Of a stretch of DNA of 64,000 nucleotides, positions 44,883 through 56,345 are shown in pieces. This stretch comes from Angiostrongylus vasorum. Taxonomy: Eukaryota > Nematoda > Chromadorea > Rhabditida > Metastrongylidae. The stretch spans positions 496,001 through 560,000 of the forward strand of contig JADANN010000202.1 in NCBI GenBank assembly GCA_018806985.1. Reading direction: 5' to 3'. The notes below the pieces were generated by a model that saw nothing but the letters and a program-made list of their open reading frames with translations, was not told where the DNA came from and ran no database searches. The translations under genes and the position numbers were made by a program. Each line of letters begins with the position of its first letter. Position 1 is the first letter of the stretch.

Positions 44883-46500
44883 TCATTCACGACTGCTGCT
44901 CAAATCTCTTCAATGGCCATGCCTTTCTTCCCTCATATGAAATATAGGAGGGTGGATATGTCATACCACCGGTTCTCCCATCCGAAATACGGCATGTTAT
45001 TTCGTCTGTGAAAAAATTGAACAGCACCCGGTGCGGACAGGATAAGATTTGAACACTTGGAGAACCTTGCCCCCAATTCTCGTAAACAGACTGGCTCAGC
45101 TCTTCACATATTACCTGTCTGAATGCAAGGTCCTTACTCAATTGAAGACCAGCAAGACCGTTCTATTGTTCAAACAAGGTGACCTCCACGATGTTGGCAG
45201 CTGTCGCCCAGTCTGATCGTTTTCTGTCGACTACAAGCTCTCCACTCGAGTCATCGTAGACATTGACAGGATAGTGGACGAATGGCAGCCATGTGAGCAA
45301 GCAGAATTTCGATAAGGATTCAGTACGATGGACGATTACAAGACTCACTGAGGTATCGAAGAGGACAAAAGACTAATTTGCCTCACCTTCATCGACTTAA
45401 AGGTTTTTGGGTCACTTCAGATAGAACCAGTCATGGAAGCCCTGGATAATCAGGGAGTCCCTAATCTGTATATAAAGATTCTTCGTGAACAGTATGAAAA
45501 TCCCACAACCAAGATATCACCATTCTACAACGATATTAACATTGACGTTAAAAAGAGGAGTTAGGTTAGATCATACCATCTCGCCAAAATTATTTACCGC
45601 TACCCTCCAGAACGTCGTGCAAACATTGGAGTGGGACAACATAGGAGTGGAAATGGATGGTCGGCAATTAAACCGTCTTTGCTTTGCTGATGACATAGTA
45701 CTTATAAGACTAAACATTAGCCAAGCGTAGCGAATGCTTTCCGGCTTTGATAAAGCATGTAAAAAAATTGGTCTTCGACTAAATCACAAAAACAATGTTT
45801 GTGAAGAACGGAGTGGTTATGTATACCCCTTTCAGGGTCAACGGAATGAGTATCTTCAGATGCTCCAGTTATATTTATCTAGGTTCCGAAATCAACATGA
45901 TGAACGACTTCGTTCTGGAGTTGAGCACATGGAAACGAGCGGCTTGAGGAGCTTTCAAGAGCATCGAAGATGTAGTGAAGAGAACAAAGAATACCCGACT
46001 CCGTGCCCAATTGTCGACTCCACTGTGTAGTATAGACTTCTTTCTCTAACATATGCGTCAGAGACCTGGTTGCTGCATAATCAGAATGAAAGATCGCTCG
46101 GCATTATTGAACGCGCAGTCGAAAGGACGATGCTAGGAGTATCCCGTTTCACACAAGTAAGGGGAGGGATCCGAAGCCCCGACCTGCGTCAACGGTCAAA
46201 AAATCAAAGGTGCCGTGCAGACGCCAAACTGTCGAAGATAAGATGGGGGTAGACACGTAATGCATATGAACGACAACGGATGGACAACTGCCGTTAAGAA
46301 CTGGATACCTCGGAACGTCAAACGTACTGCAAGAAAACCACCAAACCGATGGGAAGAGTTCCTCACGAAAAAAGCTTAGTAGAATTGTATGGTAGTCAAC
46401 AAGTTCCCAAAAGTGAGCACAACCCGTTGGGGTACTCTTGCACGCGACACGGAAAAATGGAAGATTTACTGGCGACAGGTGATACAGGTGATGTACAAAA
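44883..46500 (+). mobile_element. LINE-1 copy 3, 5'-truncated
   Basis: Starts inside the RT region (TTCACGACTGCTGCTCAAAT near 44886, aligned with YYSDLFDSH of the family). Keeps palm sequence (LNRLCFADDIVLIRLNISQA), KKIGLRLNHKNN, and the C-terminal EDCW-type blocks in broken frames. Ends with GGTGATACAGGTGAT at ~46491. No endonuclease domain, as expected after abortive reverse transcription. Confidence 0.85.
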
Positions 46501-47653
46501 TCGATGAACTGCTGCAAGGGATTAAGAAAATCTATGATCTAACAATACTTACGTGAACGAAAAATGGAGTTTTTTTTCTACTAATTGAAGTTAAGCAAGT
46601 GAGCAAGAAATAGGTGTAAACAGAATAGAGTGTGACTGAGCAAGTGCTTGACGCTGCTTCAACTAGAGATTATGCATGAAAACAGCGATACAGTATATAC
46701 ATATAGAGAGGGATGACAATTGAATTATGGACTGAAAGGGAGAGGTACGGTGAACGTGACATGCTATGCTGGAGAAGGGGCGAAGATGACCTACGACATC
46801 CTGCTTATGCCATTGATGTGGCCCATCGTTATACCATTGGTGTCCACCAGGGAAGAGACGGAGATGATCGAGGCCATTAGACAAACAGGTGACTTAGTTA
46901 TGGTGTCGCCAGATAACGTCCTCTGCCATCCCACCAGAGTTTCTTTATTAAATACACAAAATTCAATTAAGGAGCTTTGGCGATATTGTGTCGTTTTATC
47001 GAGCACCTTTTCCTATGGGTATGGCTAGGGGGTCGATAAAAAGCTTTTATATTTCCACTGCAGTTCCGATAATAGTCTGCCAGTGTTCGTGTATAGGACG
47101 CATCCACTCCTCGGTGATGAGCTCTGATAGGATTGCATTCCTTTCGACCTTCTCATAATCGTTAAAGATGGGACAAGTGATAAATGTTACGCCTGGCAGA
47201 CTTCTATGACTCGTGATGCAGTTTGGATGTGGCTCATATCGGGATCCTGCTTGCTCAAGTGGATGTGCCTCATCCAAGGTATTCGATATGTGTAAAAGGT
47301 TAATCCACGAGAACAATTTGTAGAGCACACTCAACATGCATATTAGAGGGTAGTTTCTAAGATCCCTTTGGTTACTCCTATTGGGTAGAATGAATGTGCG
47401 AGGTCCTCCACTGGTATTGGATTTTCTCTTTCAACTAAGATGTCTGAGAAAATGTGCGACGATGCTGTGGGGTTCTGGCGCGTCCCTGTCTTCATATTTT
47501 CTACTGCAACTCGAAGTTCAGAGAATAGAATCCTCCACAGTTTTTCACCAGCGAGGATTTGCAGGTCCAAGAAGGCGATTATGATGGAAGAAATATTGGT
47601 ACAGAACCTTTCCGTTATCAATTCGATATGACGGCGAAATGTAGTGATAGTTC

Positions 47654-47867
47654 TTCATATTTTTTGTTAACAAACACGAGGTGTCATTTTACTCTTTATT
47701 GATATGATGCTGACGTTTCGGCGGATTTCGTTTTCCTCAGAGCCTGGAAAGGTCAAGTTCACTGTAATCTACCCAGCCAAGCACCTCCATAACCAATCGG
47801 AGAAAATGCTGAAGTAAGACTTCAATCATATGGTTCGAGTTCGTTCAGCTCCATAATTCATGCCATA
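47654..47867 (-). mobile_element. Solitary Penelope terminus with hammerhead-like motif inside LINE-2
   Basis: A 214-bp insert interrupts LINE-2 and is bounded by the perfect 12-bp repeat TAGTGATAGTTC (47642-47653 and 47868-47879). It aligns with the PLE-3 end (GCTGACGTTTCGGCGGATTT, AAGGTCAAGTT) but has no coding sequence. Either an extreme truncation or a small non-autonomous Penelope/retrozyme-like element. Confidence 0.65.
47709..47750 (-). ncRNA. Hammerhead-like motif in the solitary insert
   Basis: Minus strand: stem I GGCU/AGC, CUGAGGA (fits CUGANGA), GAAA, ACGUC all kept. Helix II is poor (AAAC opposite CGCC), so activity is doubtful. Confidence 0.42.
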
Positions 47868-49084
47868 TAGTGATAGTTCCATCTTTGTTCGTCGCGGCGT
47901 ATGGTGGAACGTTGTAGTCGCAAAGATCCCGACGGCGCTGATTCATACTGCATTGTTTTTGAGCTGCTTCCAATAACTTTTACTGCCTATATCGATGAAA
48001 ATCGTTCTGCAAAGATCTACAGCTCACATTCATTATCAGCCGTATTAGTTATCTGAACTACTTGTATGACGAACTGAAGCGAGTTCGGCGCAAATAAAGT
48101 CTTTAGACAAGCAGCGCGTAGTCGTTGGTCACTCAAATGAGGTGATTTTATTGAGAATGTCCTCGTCATACCCGACTTGTTTCTTTTTTTCTTGCACGAG
48201 TGCATCAGTTCTTTTCCAGCTTATGGCTGATTTGAACGTTCACATGGTGATCAGATCCAGTACAGAATCCAGATACCACTAAGGTGTCAAAAAGGCACCG
48301 TTTTCTTTTCGTAAGAATGTGGTCGACCATCGCATGAGTCGTGCGTTAGGAAACTCCCATGTCCATTTCTGTCTTCTCGAAAAAATGGATTTCGACAGTA
48401 GAGACGTGCTATAGATAGGAATCCTGCAATACGGTTTCCATTCTCATTTCGTTTTCCTATGCCGATTTTCCTTGCTGTACCCATTTTCGTTGGCCCTTCC
48501 CAATCTGGCGTTAAAGTATCCAACAGCGATTTGGTAGAAAGATATCTGGTTCGGGATTACTTTTTCCAGCGGGTTGTGAAACGCGTCCAGTTGGCTCTCA
48601 TCAGCTGTACAAGTTGGTGAGTAGCAGTTGCTGATACTTTCTTTTGACGCACAAGTTGGAGGCGAAGATTGGTCATTTGAGGTGATAGGATTTCGTATGA
48701 GATAACTAGATTGGAAACAGATGTGTGCCGACTCCTCCAACATTTCGTAGCAGAAATTTCCCTCCACGAATGACAAGGGTTTCGTCATCTAATTAACATG
48801 TGTCGGTCCTCTTGCTTTTCTCCTCTTCTAGCGCGAACGCAGAATTTTATGGATTGGCTGCCCAAAGGGAAAGCATAAAGGTGGGCGTCTGAAGAGACTG
48901 TTATAACGTAATGTTCTGGCGGCAAGGAGCACAGTGAGAAGTAGTCTTCATGGGGGTGTTTTGAGTATGCTCGTTTTGTTCGTTTCCAGTAACCCATGAT
49001 TTGGTCGCTTCTCATCGGTTGTCTCACCGCAGGACGTCGAAGATTAGAGCACCCCCTTTGCGACTATGTGACGTACTGATGCCG

Positions 49085-49305
49085 AAATCTTGCTGGTTTT
49101 TCCATCCTGGTTTCCTGGTGTTCTGAGATCACGCTAGCCGAAGTTTTCCACCAGTCGTCACCATCCCAGGCAGTCGTCGACCTTGTAGATGGGAGTGAGA
49201 TTTGCAACCATGCAACCAGTTTGAAACCAGGACGGTGGTGCTTCCTGGTATCGGTGTACTCTTAGCTGGGCTTCCGGATGGAACCTTCGTACTCTTTCGG
49301 AGACA
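49085..49305 (-). repeat. SINE-B copy, head and tail incomplete
   Basis: Minus orientation: TTGCTGGTTTTTCCATCCTG, CACGCTAGCCGAAG, ACCAGGACGGTGGTGCTTCC, CTCTTAGCTGGGCTTCCGG. Lies just upstream of the LINE-2 copy (in that copy's sense). Confidence 0.65.
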
Positions 49306-50245
49306 TACGAGCTAGAATCCGAAATTCAGAAGAGGAAAACGGAAAAAATAACAAATAGCTGAATACTACGCATGATGAATATTCTTGAAACTCTTAGATA
49401 TTTCAAAAGTTGTTAAAGAAGAATTCCTGTTATTGCCAATGTATTCACATAGAGACGAAAGCCATTTTACCTAGAACACTACCATGTTAAGTTGGTACCC
49501 TTCACTAAGATTTCTCCTTTAATGAACAACGGAGGTTTCTCTCTCGTTGCTGAAGAACTGTGCTTAAACTGCAAAATAGAGAAGCGTCGTCGTCGGTTCT
49601 GGAACGGATTCGAAATCTAATCTGGATGTGTCGCCTTTAATGGTGGCGTTGGTTGAGCCGGTGGACGATGTGGCGAAGGTGCCACAGCAGATTTAACATT
49701 AGGAGATTTTCACTGATTTGACAAAGGTGCGGGTTATATTTGGGATAGCAGGATGGCTTACCCGTAGAGCTCACTTCTTAGCGATTTTTTAATGGCTAGG
49801 GGAAGCCGTAATCTTCCTCTATTTTTATGCTTTCAGTGGCACTTCCAACGAAATCTAAAAAATAAACGAAGCTTTTTTTAGTGGAATTTTAATGTTATTT
49901 AAATCTTGAGATGGTCAAACACGGGCAGACCTTATTTCACTGTCATCCTCGTCTTTTGAAAGTTAATATATTCATATCGATTTTCTTGATTGGGAAATAT
50001 AACCACATTTGACTCACGCATGCGCGCTGGAGTTTAAGTATGCAATGTAGCGTTAAGCGTTACATTTGTTTAATATTCTTTATTTTTAAGCTCTTGACGA
50101 AGCGATACCCATAGCAACACCGCTTTTTTTGATTTTAAACTTGGTTTTTTCTCTTTGTTTGATCTGTGACACTGGGTCATTCGGCTACGTTTCATTGTTC
50201 CCGTTGTTCACAACGTTGGAAATTGTAATAAGGATTCCCGTTTAA
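49306..50245. other. No recognised gene
   Basis: AT-rich, with no motif-bearing frame. GTGGCGTTGGTTGAGCCGG near 49642 is locally GC-rich but lies in no long frame. Confidence 0.35.
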
Positions 50246-50678
50246 GACGAGTAGGTCACCTTGTTCTTATGAAGTGTCCTTAATGACCTGACATAGCACT
50301 GTCGTTTCAAAAGTTCATGTGTTGTAGAAGATTTAATCATATACGATCCGAGTTAGATTGATCACGGTTAACTTTTTAATGGGCAATTCAAATGACCAGG
50401 TACAAAACTAGTTGAGCTTTAGCGTGATATGTATAGTTTACCTGAGCCACCTCATTCACCTGGGCTCTTTTCGAGTTAAAAAACAGATACAGAAGAAAAG
50501 CGTTTCAAGAGCCAGATTTTAGAAACTGAGCTGAATGTGCAACTATGATCATTGTTGACCAAAACAAAGTCCGTATGTATTTTTGATTCGAAAGACCGGT
50601 TTCGAATTAACGTCAATACTAATAAACGAGTAGGTCACCTTGTTCTTATGAAGTGTCCTTAATAACCTGACATAGCAC
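50246..50678 (+). repeat. Two ~57-bp direct repeats 375 bp apart
   Basis: CGAGTAGGTCACCTTGTTCT followed by TATGAAGTGTCCTTAAT(G/A)A and CCTGACATAGCACTGT occurs at about 50248-50303 and 50623-50678 with one difference. The enclosed 320 bp are unique in the window. Could be short terminal repeats or a local duplication. Confidence 0.7.
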
Positions 50679-50761
50679 TGTTAACATTTGTTTTTAGTGT
50701 TTACATCAAATGGTAAAGTATCGGTGCTCTCGTTGGCTAAAATTGTAAACAACGGAAATAG

Positions 50762-50800
50762 TGCTGTAAGGAAGGCAAAGTTGCTGAAACGTAAGCCACT
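50762..50800 (+). ncRNA. Decayed hammerhead-like Penelope end
   Basis: GGAAGGCAAAGTTGCTGAAA then CGTAAGCC resembles the helix II-GAAAC part of the motif; the CUGANGA block is lost. Confidence 0.25.
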
Positions 50801-50861
50801 CAGAACCAGTTATGTTTTAACATGTTCATGAAAGTTATTAGATTAATAAATAGATTCACAT

Positions 50862-50985
50862 GTATCACACTGTGTGATACCAGCACTTCTTGCATTGGGT
50901 TGGCTTGCTCGCCTTCCTCATCCATGAAGGTCTTGGAACATTTTTTGCACTTCCATTCGGCTGCTGTTTGAAGATTGTTTTAAAT
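50862..50985 (-). repeat. Repeat R4 copy
   Basis: Minus frame with CKKCSKTFMDEEGEQANPM then QEVLVSH, the best-preserved R4 Cys motif (C-x2-C). Confidence 0.4.
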
Positions 50986-51844
50986 CATTTTCATCAGATG
51001 GAGCGTATGGAAATGATTCAACTAAAGAACGTGATTTACTTTTCAAGGAGCAACGTTCATGTTCGGATCGATTCTGATAAACGAATATTGGAACCTAGGA
51101 GTGATTTGTTCATCTACACCAACTGTTTTTGATGTTCTAATTAATTAATGTGATGTTGATTTCACAAAACAACTTTTGCTTCTCTGATCGCTTTAATTTT
51201 TTACTTTAGAAAAATTACGCTGCTGCTTAACGCAGATTTCAAGACTTGGGCTATACACTTCGCTTCAATGTGCCTGCTATTCTTGCTCTTTTTGAGTACT
51301 AGGCCTTTCAGAATCATCCTTTTCATAGTTTTGGTACGTTATTTTTCAAACACAATAAAATACAGACTGATGCCAAAAGTCATGTTCGCGATATCAAGCA
51401 GTGTGGAATAACAAGGACAATTCTTAGATGATTCGGGAACTACTGAATTAGGTTTCGACTTGTTTTAGTTTACTTTGCGGTTGCGTCCATCTTTTTTATC
51501 ACTCACTTTACATTTCACTTCTTCCCACGCTTTCCTCCCTAGTTTGCTAAATAGTTATCGAGAAAATTTCTGGAAGTATTTGATCGCGACCCATTGACAA
51601 CCGTACGGTTTCGCATCGTACCGTTTCGGTTAGATGACAGCATCGTCAGGGAAAAAAATCTAGTATTCTGTTGTCACTGCTTATCCCATGTGAACCTCGT
51701 GCTGCTGGTGAACTTTTTTAAAATGTTTCCGAGAATTGTTTAGTAGTTTAACATTAAACAAGCTTACTCATTTTGTAATTAGTTCATTAACTGTATATTC
51801 AATATCGAGTTTCATTGAACCTCGATGTGAATAATCAACATTTT

Positions 51845-52172
51845 GGTTTATTGGTGACCTTACACAAGATTGTTACAAATCTTTATTATATCTAACGTTC
51901 CGAAGGTTTCTCCTTCATTAGAGCCACGATTATTCAGGTCAAGTGTACATAGCAGTTGTTCCTTCTTGCGTTGTTGCTTGTCGTAGCCATCGTACCAAGA
52001 CGAAACGAGTAGAGTGGAGCACCACACGAATGAAGTATCATCACCAGAGGTTATCCTTTTATACACCACTCTAGCCGTGCTGAGTTGACCTTACCTCACC
52101 CAACAGTTGTTATCCAGGATACAATACGATCCATGAGAAGGTGATAACCTCGTGTAAACTCATCAACAAACC
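51845..52172. mobile_element. MITE-like element, copy 1, ~35-bp inverted termini
   Basis: Left end GGTTTATTGGTGACCTTACA; right end, reverse-complemented, GGTTTGTTGATGAGTTTACA. Continues CAAGATTGTTAC versus CGAGGTTATCAC. No transposase. Same family as copy 2 at 52225-52689. Confidence 0.6.
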
Positions 52173-52224
52173 ATACAGGATTAATTAGAAGGAAAAAAAC
52201 ATTAATGTTTGTGCTAAACCAACT

Positions 52225-52689
52225 TTTGGATTGTTCAGCTTACACAATCTTGTCATACAATTTTTATTCAGCCAATGTTTGATCGTCTTCATCTTTCTTA
52301 AAGCCGATGATCCAAGCCGATATCTACAGTCCTTTGTACTATCGATGTGGCATCTTCGTGGTTGTATCGAGTCGATTTTTCTTCAGTGGAGCACCGCTCA
52401 GATGAAACAAACTCCCCCAATGGCGTGCTTTTATACAGGACAGTTGTTGACTGACTGATTACGACTGATAGTGATTTCTTTTCATGTGGATCCATCCTGC
52501 AGCAGTCGGCATTAGAATAGCTAGCACAAAGTGTAATAATACTATACAAAACCGACTTTCACTTAACCTTGGTATGACTAATCAATAATTTACAAATAAA
52601 TCAGTTGTAATAAATTAGTTGATACAAAGTAGGCAAATTAATTAGAATAAAAGTTGTATGATAACCTCGTGTAAGCTGAGCAATCCAAA
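52225..52689. mobile_element. MITE-like element, copy 2, ~36-bp inverted termini
   Basis: Left end TTTGGATTGTTCAGCTTACA; right end reverse-complemented TTTGGATTGCTCAGCTTACA, followed by C-A/G rich positions and GTCATACAA versus TATCATACAA. Interiors of both copies share GTGGAGCACC and CTTTTATACA. Non-autonomous; no coding sequence. Confidence 0.65.
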
Positions 52690-52764
52690 GAAATTTACTG
52701 ATTAGTTAATCTTTTATTTCCTGCCTACTATATTTTTCATGGCAAACTGTCACATGTATCACCC

Positions 52765-54985
52765 CTATAGTCTCGCTGATGGTCGGATGACTCGAGCGGG
52801 CGCCAGTAAACCTTCCATTTTTTCTCTGTCGAGTGCAAGAGTAGCCCAGTGGGTTCTGCTTGCTCTAGGGACTCGTCGAGCATCAGCATCGGGTCGGTAG
52901 TCTTCCTGCAGCACGTTTGACATCCTGAGAAATCCAGTCACTAACGGCTCTTGTCCACCGGTTGTCATTCATACGCATTACGTGTCCGGCCCACCTTATC
53001 TTCGGCTGTTTGGCGTACAGAACGGCATGATCGTTGACGCAGGTCGGAGCTTCGGATCCCATCCCTTACTTATGTGAAATCGGATACTCCCAGCATCGTC
53101 CTTTCGACTGCGCGTTCGATAACGATGAGTGGCCTTTCATCCTGCTTACGCAGCCACCAGGTTTCTGACGCAAACGTTAGGGCAGGAAGTACTGTTGGAT
53201 CGAATAGGGCACGGAGTCGGGTGTTCTTTGTCATCTTCACTACATCATCGATGCTCTTGAAAGCTCCCCAGGCCGCTCGTTTCCCTTCTACTCAGCTCTG
53301 GAGCTAAATCGTTCATCATTTTGATTTCCCGATCTAGATAGACAAAACTGGAGCATTCGGAGATATTCGTTTCGTTGAGCGTGAATGGGGCATACGAAAC
53401 CAATCCGTTCCTCATGAACATCGTTTTTGTGAGATTTAGTCGAAGACCAATCTTTCCACAGGCTTTGTCAAAGTAGGCAAGCATCAGCAAGCAACAGTAC
53501 CAGCTCGAATGTTTCTGGAGACAGACGTCTCTTGGTGACTTTGGAACTCTCAGCTTTCAGAGTGCTAACGTGAAGATGTTGAATGAGCCGATCGTATTCT
53601 TCGTCGATGTTATCGACAACGACATCTTCCCAACAGGGCGACTAATGAATTGAATAAGCCCCAGTTTACGGTGGTTCTAGGACTTCGGTTTTTGAATTTA
53701 ATGACTTTTTTCTCCTTTCCGCGAGAAATAGAATTTTGCACGAACGAGACGGTGGTCTGATCCAGTGTAGAATTTAGGGACAACAGCGACATCGCTTAGG
53801 CAAAACCTTCTATTTACTATGATGTGCTCTATTTCGTTATGGTACTCTCCACTGGGAGACTCGCACGTCCAGCGTTGAGGGCGGGGGCTTCTGTAATTGC
53901 GAGTTACTATGGATGGTCTTGCTCGCAATGATAAACTCAGATAACCGCTCACCCCTGTTCGTACCATTCTAATCCACTGGTCCCAATGTGACGTTGTTCA
54001 GACGTTCTTCTTGGTCCAATCTTGGCGTTGAATTCTCCAGTGATGACCTTGAAGAATGTGTGGTCTTCTCTGTAGAACTTCTCCAAGTCCATATGAACGC
54101 TTCGACTTCTTCTTCGTCATAGTTTGATGTCGGCGCGTAAACGACGAAGATTGTCAAAGCCGGTATTGATCCACCTCTTTTTAATCGTAAACTTCGGTTC
54201 GGGTTGTAAGCTGTTTGAATGAGTCGATGTTCATGGACGCCGCCGACTCCTGTACTGTCGCATGTTCCGAGGAACATTTCTTCTCCGGTGTCATAGACGG
54301 CGTTGAATGGGTGGCGTCGCTCTCGCCTCGGCCAGGCCGATGACGTCGTACCTTGTCCTTCTTGCTTGCATAAGCAAGTATTCTATCGAGGACTCGGATG
54401 CAAGTGTACGTGTGTTGTAGGAATACATCGTCACCTTATTTCTTCGTAATCCAGGCAACTTCCATTGACGCTGAGATTTTAGCAGCCTGTCCGTACTCAT
54501 CCTACCCAACGCTTGCGAAAGTGGGGTTGTTTAGGGGTCAGGGGAATGCGGCCCGTTTTTTCTGCTGTGCTTAGCATTTCGATACCCACGTATAGCATAC
54601 TGGGCTCTGGACGTGGGGATAGGTATACTCACGGGTACCTTGCCTGCCCTCCCAGAGTGGACATGGAGCTTATTTGTTGGAGGCGACTCCTAACCGTCTC
54701 CCATATACTTCTTGTCACTTGATTGCAGGCTTTTGGTCGAATTGACTCGTAGAATACAATCCGCATAAGCAAGAACGCACCCACACACGCATGCATGAAT
54801 ACGCCTAGCAAATATGGAATGTGCCAAATCGGCGCAGCAAAACAGGGGAGTCCATCTCCTGGATCCATCTGCGTCTCAGGGAAGCAAAGGTCGCATTTGG
54901 TCCGCGATTAACCTCCTATCCGCCACCTGGGGACGCGCCACGTAGCCTCGCCACTAACCGGCTGGGAGATCCCTCAGATGAAGGA
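52765..54985 (-). mobile_element. LINE-1 copy 4, minus strand, with internal deletion
   Basis: Leader near 54985-54510 (GGTTAGTGGCGAGGCTACGT), start region VTMYSYNTRTLASESSIEY, then YDVIGL and LFLGTCDSTGVGG, SNYDEEEVEAF, NRRFCLSDVAVVPKFYTGSD and HRLVRAKFYFSRKGEKS. At ~53505 the sequence jumps from the linker (SFKVTKRRLSPETFELV-like) straight to the post-catalytic RT (LAYFDKACGKIGLRLNLTKT), deleting the fingers and FADD core. C-terminal blocks follow to 52765. It preserves the endonuclease better than the other copies. Confidence 0.88.
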
Positions 54986-55019
54986 GGTCCGTGGCATGGC
55001 AGACTATGGTGTGAAATAG

Positions 55020-55190
55020 AAGCACAACGATGCTACGATATTCGCGGAACTTGGATCCCGGGCCAGATCGAACCACGGTTTCCCATTCTGGGGTTCCCTT
55101 ATTACACGCTGCACCACGGAGCCTCATACTCTGCGTTTCTCTCAACTGGTTTTATACCTAACGCTGCCATCAACAATCACTCGTAAGTGG
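55020..55190 (-). repeat. SINE-C copy, minus
   Basis: GATGCTACGATATTCGCGGA, then CTTGGATCCCGGGCCAGATC and ACTGCACCACGGAGCC-like sequence match, inverted, the copy at 55255-55490. The pair forms an inverted repeat. Confidence 0.6.
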
Positions 55191-55254
55191 GATAAGAGAG
55201 TAAATAATAATAAATAATAATGATAAAATAAAGAGTTAACATTGTGATTTCGAC

Positions 55255-55490
55255 TACAGCCTCAGCTTGACTGGGTTCAATGCCGATTTGTGCTCCTCAG
55301 ATCAATCGCGCTGACGGATGATCGCTGATGGTAGGTTTAGGTACAAAACTAGCTGAGAGAGACGCAGAGCATGGGCCTCCGTGGTGCAATTTGTAATACG
55401 CGAGTACTGGAAAGGTTAAACGTGGTTTGATCTGTCCCGGGATCCAAGTTTTGCGAATATCTGAGCATCGTAGTGGTTATTGATTAGTGT
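55255..55490 (+). repeat. SINE-C copy, plus, full-length head
   Basis: Head ACAGCCTCAGCTTGACTGGG then TTCAATGCCGATTTG, body ACAAAACTAGCTGAGAGAGA, 3' region CAAGTTTTGCGAATATCTGA, GCATCGTAGTGG. Defines the family's 5' end together with 59.9 kb. Confidence 0.65.
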
Positions 55491-55924
55491 ATGTTTTTTT
55501 TCAATATTTCATCACAGTGAAGTACCAGGCCTCTGCAGTGCGCAATGCGAGAGTGGTCCCTTTTCGTTCTTTTTTTTTGCTAATAATTGTGTTTTGAACA
55601 CCGAGTTATGTAATTAGCAGGGATTTCGGCCCACAGGAGATAGTGGTAATGCTTTACTGGTCGGTAATGCTTGTGGTGTGTTAAGTTTTCTATCAGTTCG
55701 TTGACTTACATCACAGTTTTCTATGATAATGATCGAAAATAAGATCACGGATAATATGTTTTTCATAAAATCTGAGACTAACAGAAGGTCAGCCCTGGAA
55801 ATGGGACTGTAGAGAGTAACTAAGGTTGAATGGTTGCGCCATGACGAACTGAGAGAAAGGTGCTATAAACAAAACTCGAAAAACCGATTTTCGATAAATC
55901 CCGGCATTTTATTTTACACGATCC

Positions 55925-56170
55925 ATCTTTCACATCTTCTGTGCAGATCTCAGCACTTCCTGCATTCGATTTGTTTTCTCGCATCCGTACTCCACGAAGC
56001 TCTTCGAACGTTTCGTGTGAGGGTACGGCTGCTGACTGTCGTCTTCTTTATGGATGTCTTTGCATGCTGGTAGAGTCAATTTTCCCTGGAGCCTTGGAAT
56101 AGCCGAGCTAGAGCGTTCCTTCTTGGATTCCGGAGGGATGAGAAGCTTGATGAGCCAAAGGTGAGGTTGA
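55925..56170 (-). repeat. Repeat R4 copy
   Basis: Minus frame with SFVEYGCEKTNRMQEVLRSA. Flanked on the right by GGGATGAGAAGCTTGATGAG, which also follows the 33.7-kb copy. Confidence 0.45.
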
Positions 56171-56300
56171 AATTGTTCTCGTGATGAACGGCATCGTTAC
56201 CAGTGCGCTATTCGCTCGTCATAATTAATATGCTTAAATCTTACGAACTGTTCGCGTTGAACAGACACGAGATTGTTATTACGTGTCCTTGAAATTCCAT

Positions 56301-56345
56301 GACTAAGGTTTCAGTGACTCCGCCTTCTTCAGGGCGGTTTCCATT
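56301..56345 (-). ncRNA. Decayed hammerhead-like Penelope end
   Basis: Minus strand: CCGCCCUGAAGAAGGCGG, then CUGAAACCUUAG. CUGAAGA is kept but helix II and ACGUC are altered. Confidence 0.3.

Larger units (their letters stand above)
46700..49010 (-). mobile_element. LINE-2 copy, endonuclease to RT palm, minus strand
   Basis: Reading down from 49.0 kb: SSDAHLYAFPLGSQSIKF, then ISNCYSPTCTADESQLDAFH and IAVGYFNARLGRANENGY (endonuclease; GDFNAK changed to GYFNAR), WTWEFP, then SPHLSDQRLRAACLKTL. After the insert at 47654-47867 come SVLYKLFSWINLLHISNTLD and EQAGSRYE (RT), FNDYEKVERNAILSELITEE, and SGDTITKSPVCLMASI. The 3' end is lost near 46700. Multiple stops; dead. Confidence 0.75.

Noticed and set aside
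46720..47028. A 102-codon plus frame
   Set aside because: Antisense shadow of the LINE-2 RT on the minus strand.
51595..51665. CTGACGA with a later GAAACGG as a hammerhead
   Set aside because: No pairing for helix II between the two blocks.
51885..51935. Hammerhead-like match CTAATGAAGGAG, then CCTTCGGAAC
   Set aside because: CUGANGA and GAAA are both altered and the site is internal to a MITE, so chance is likelier.
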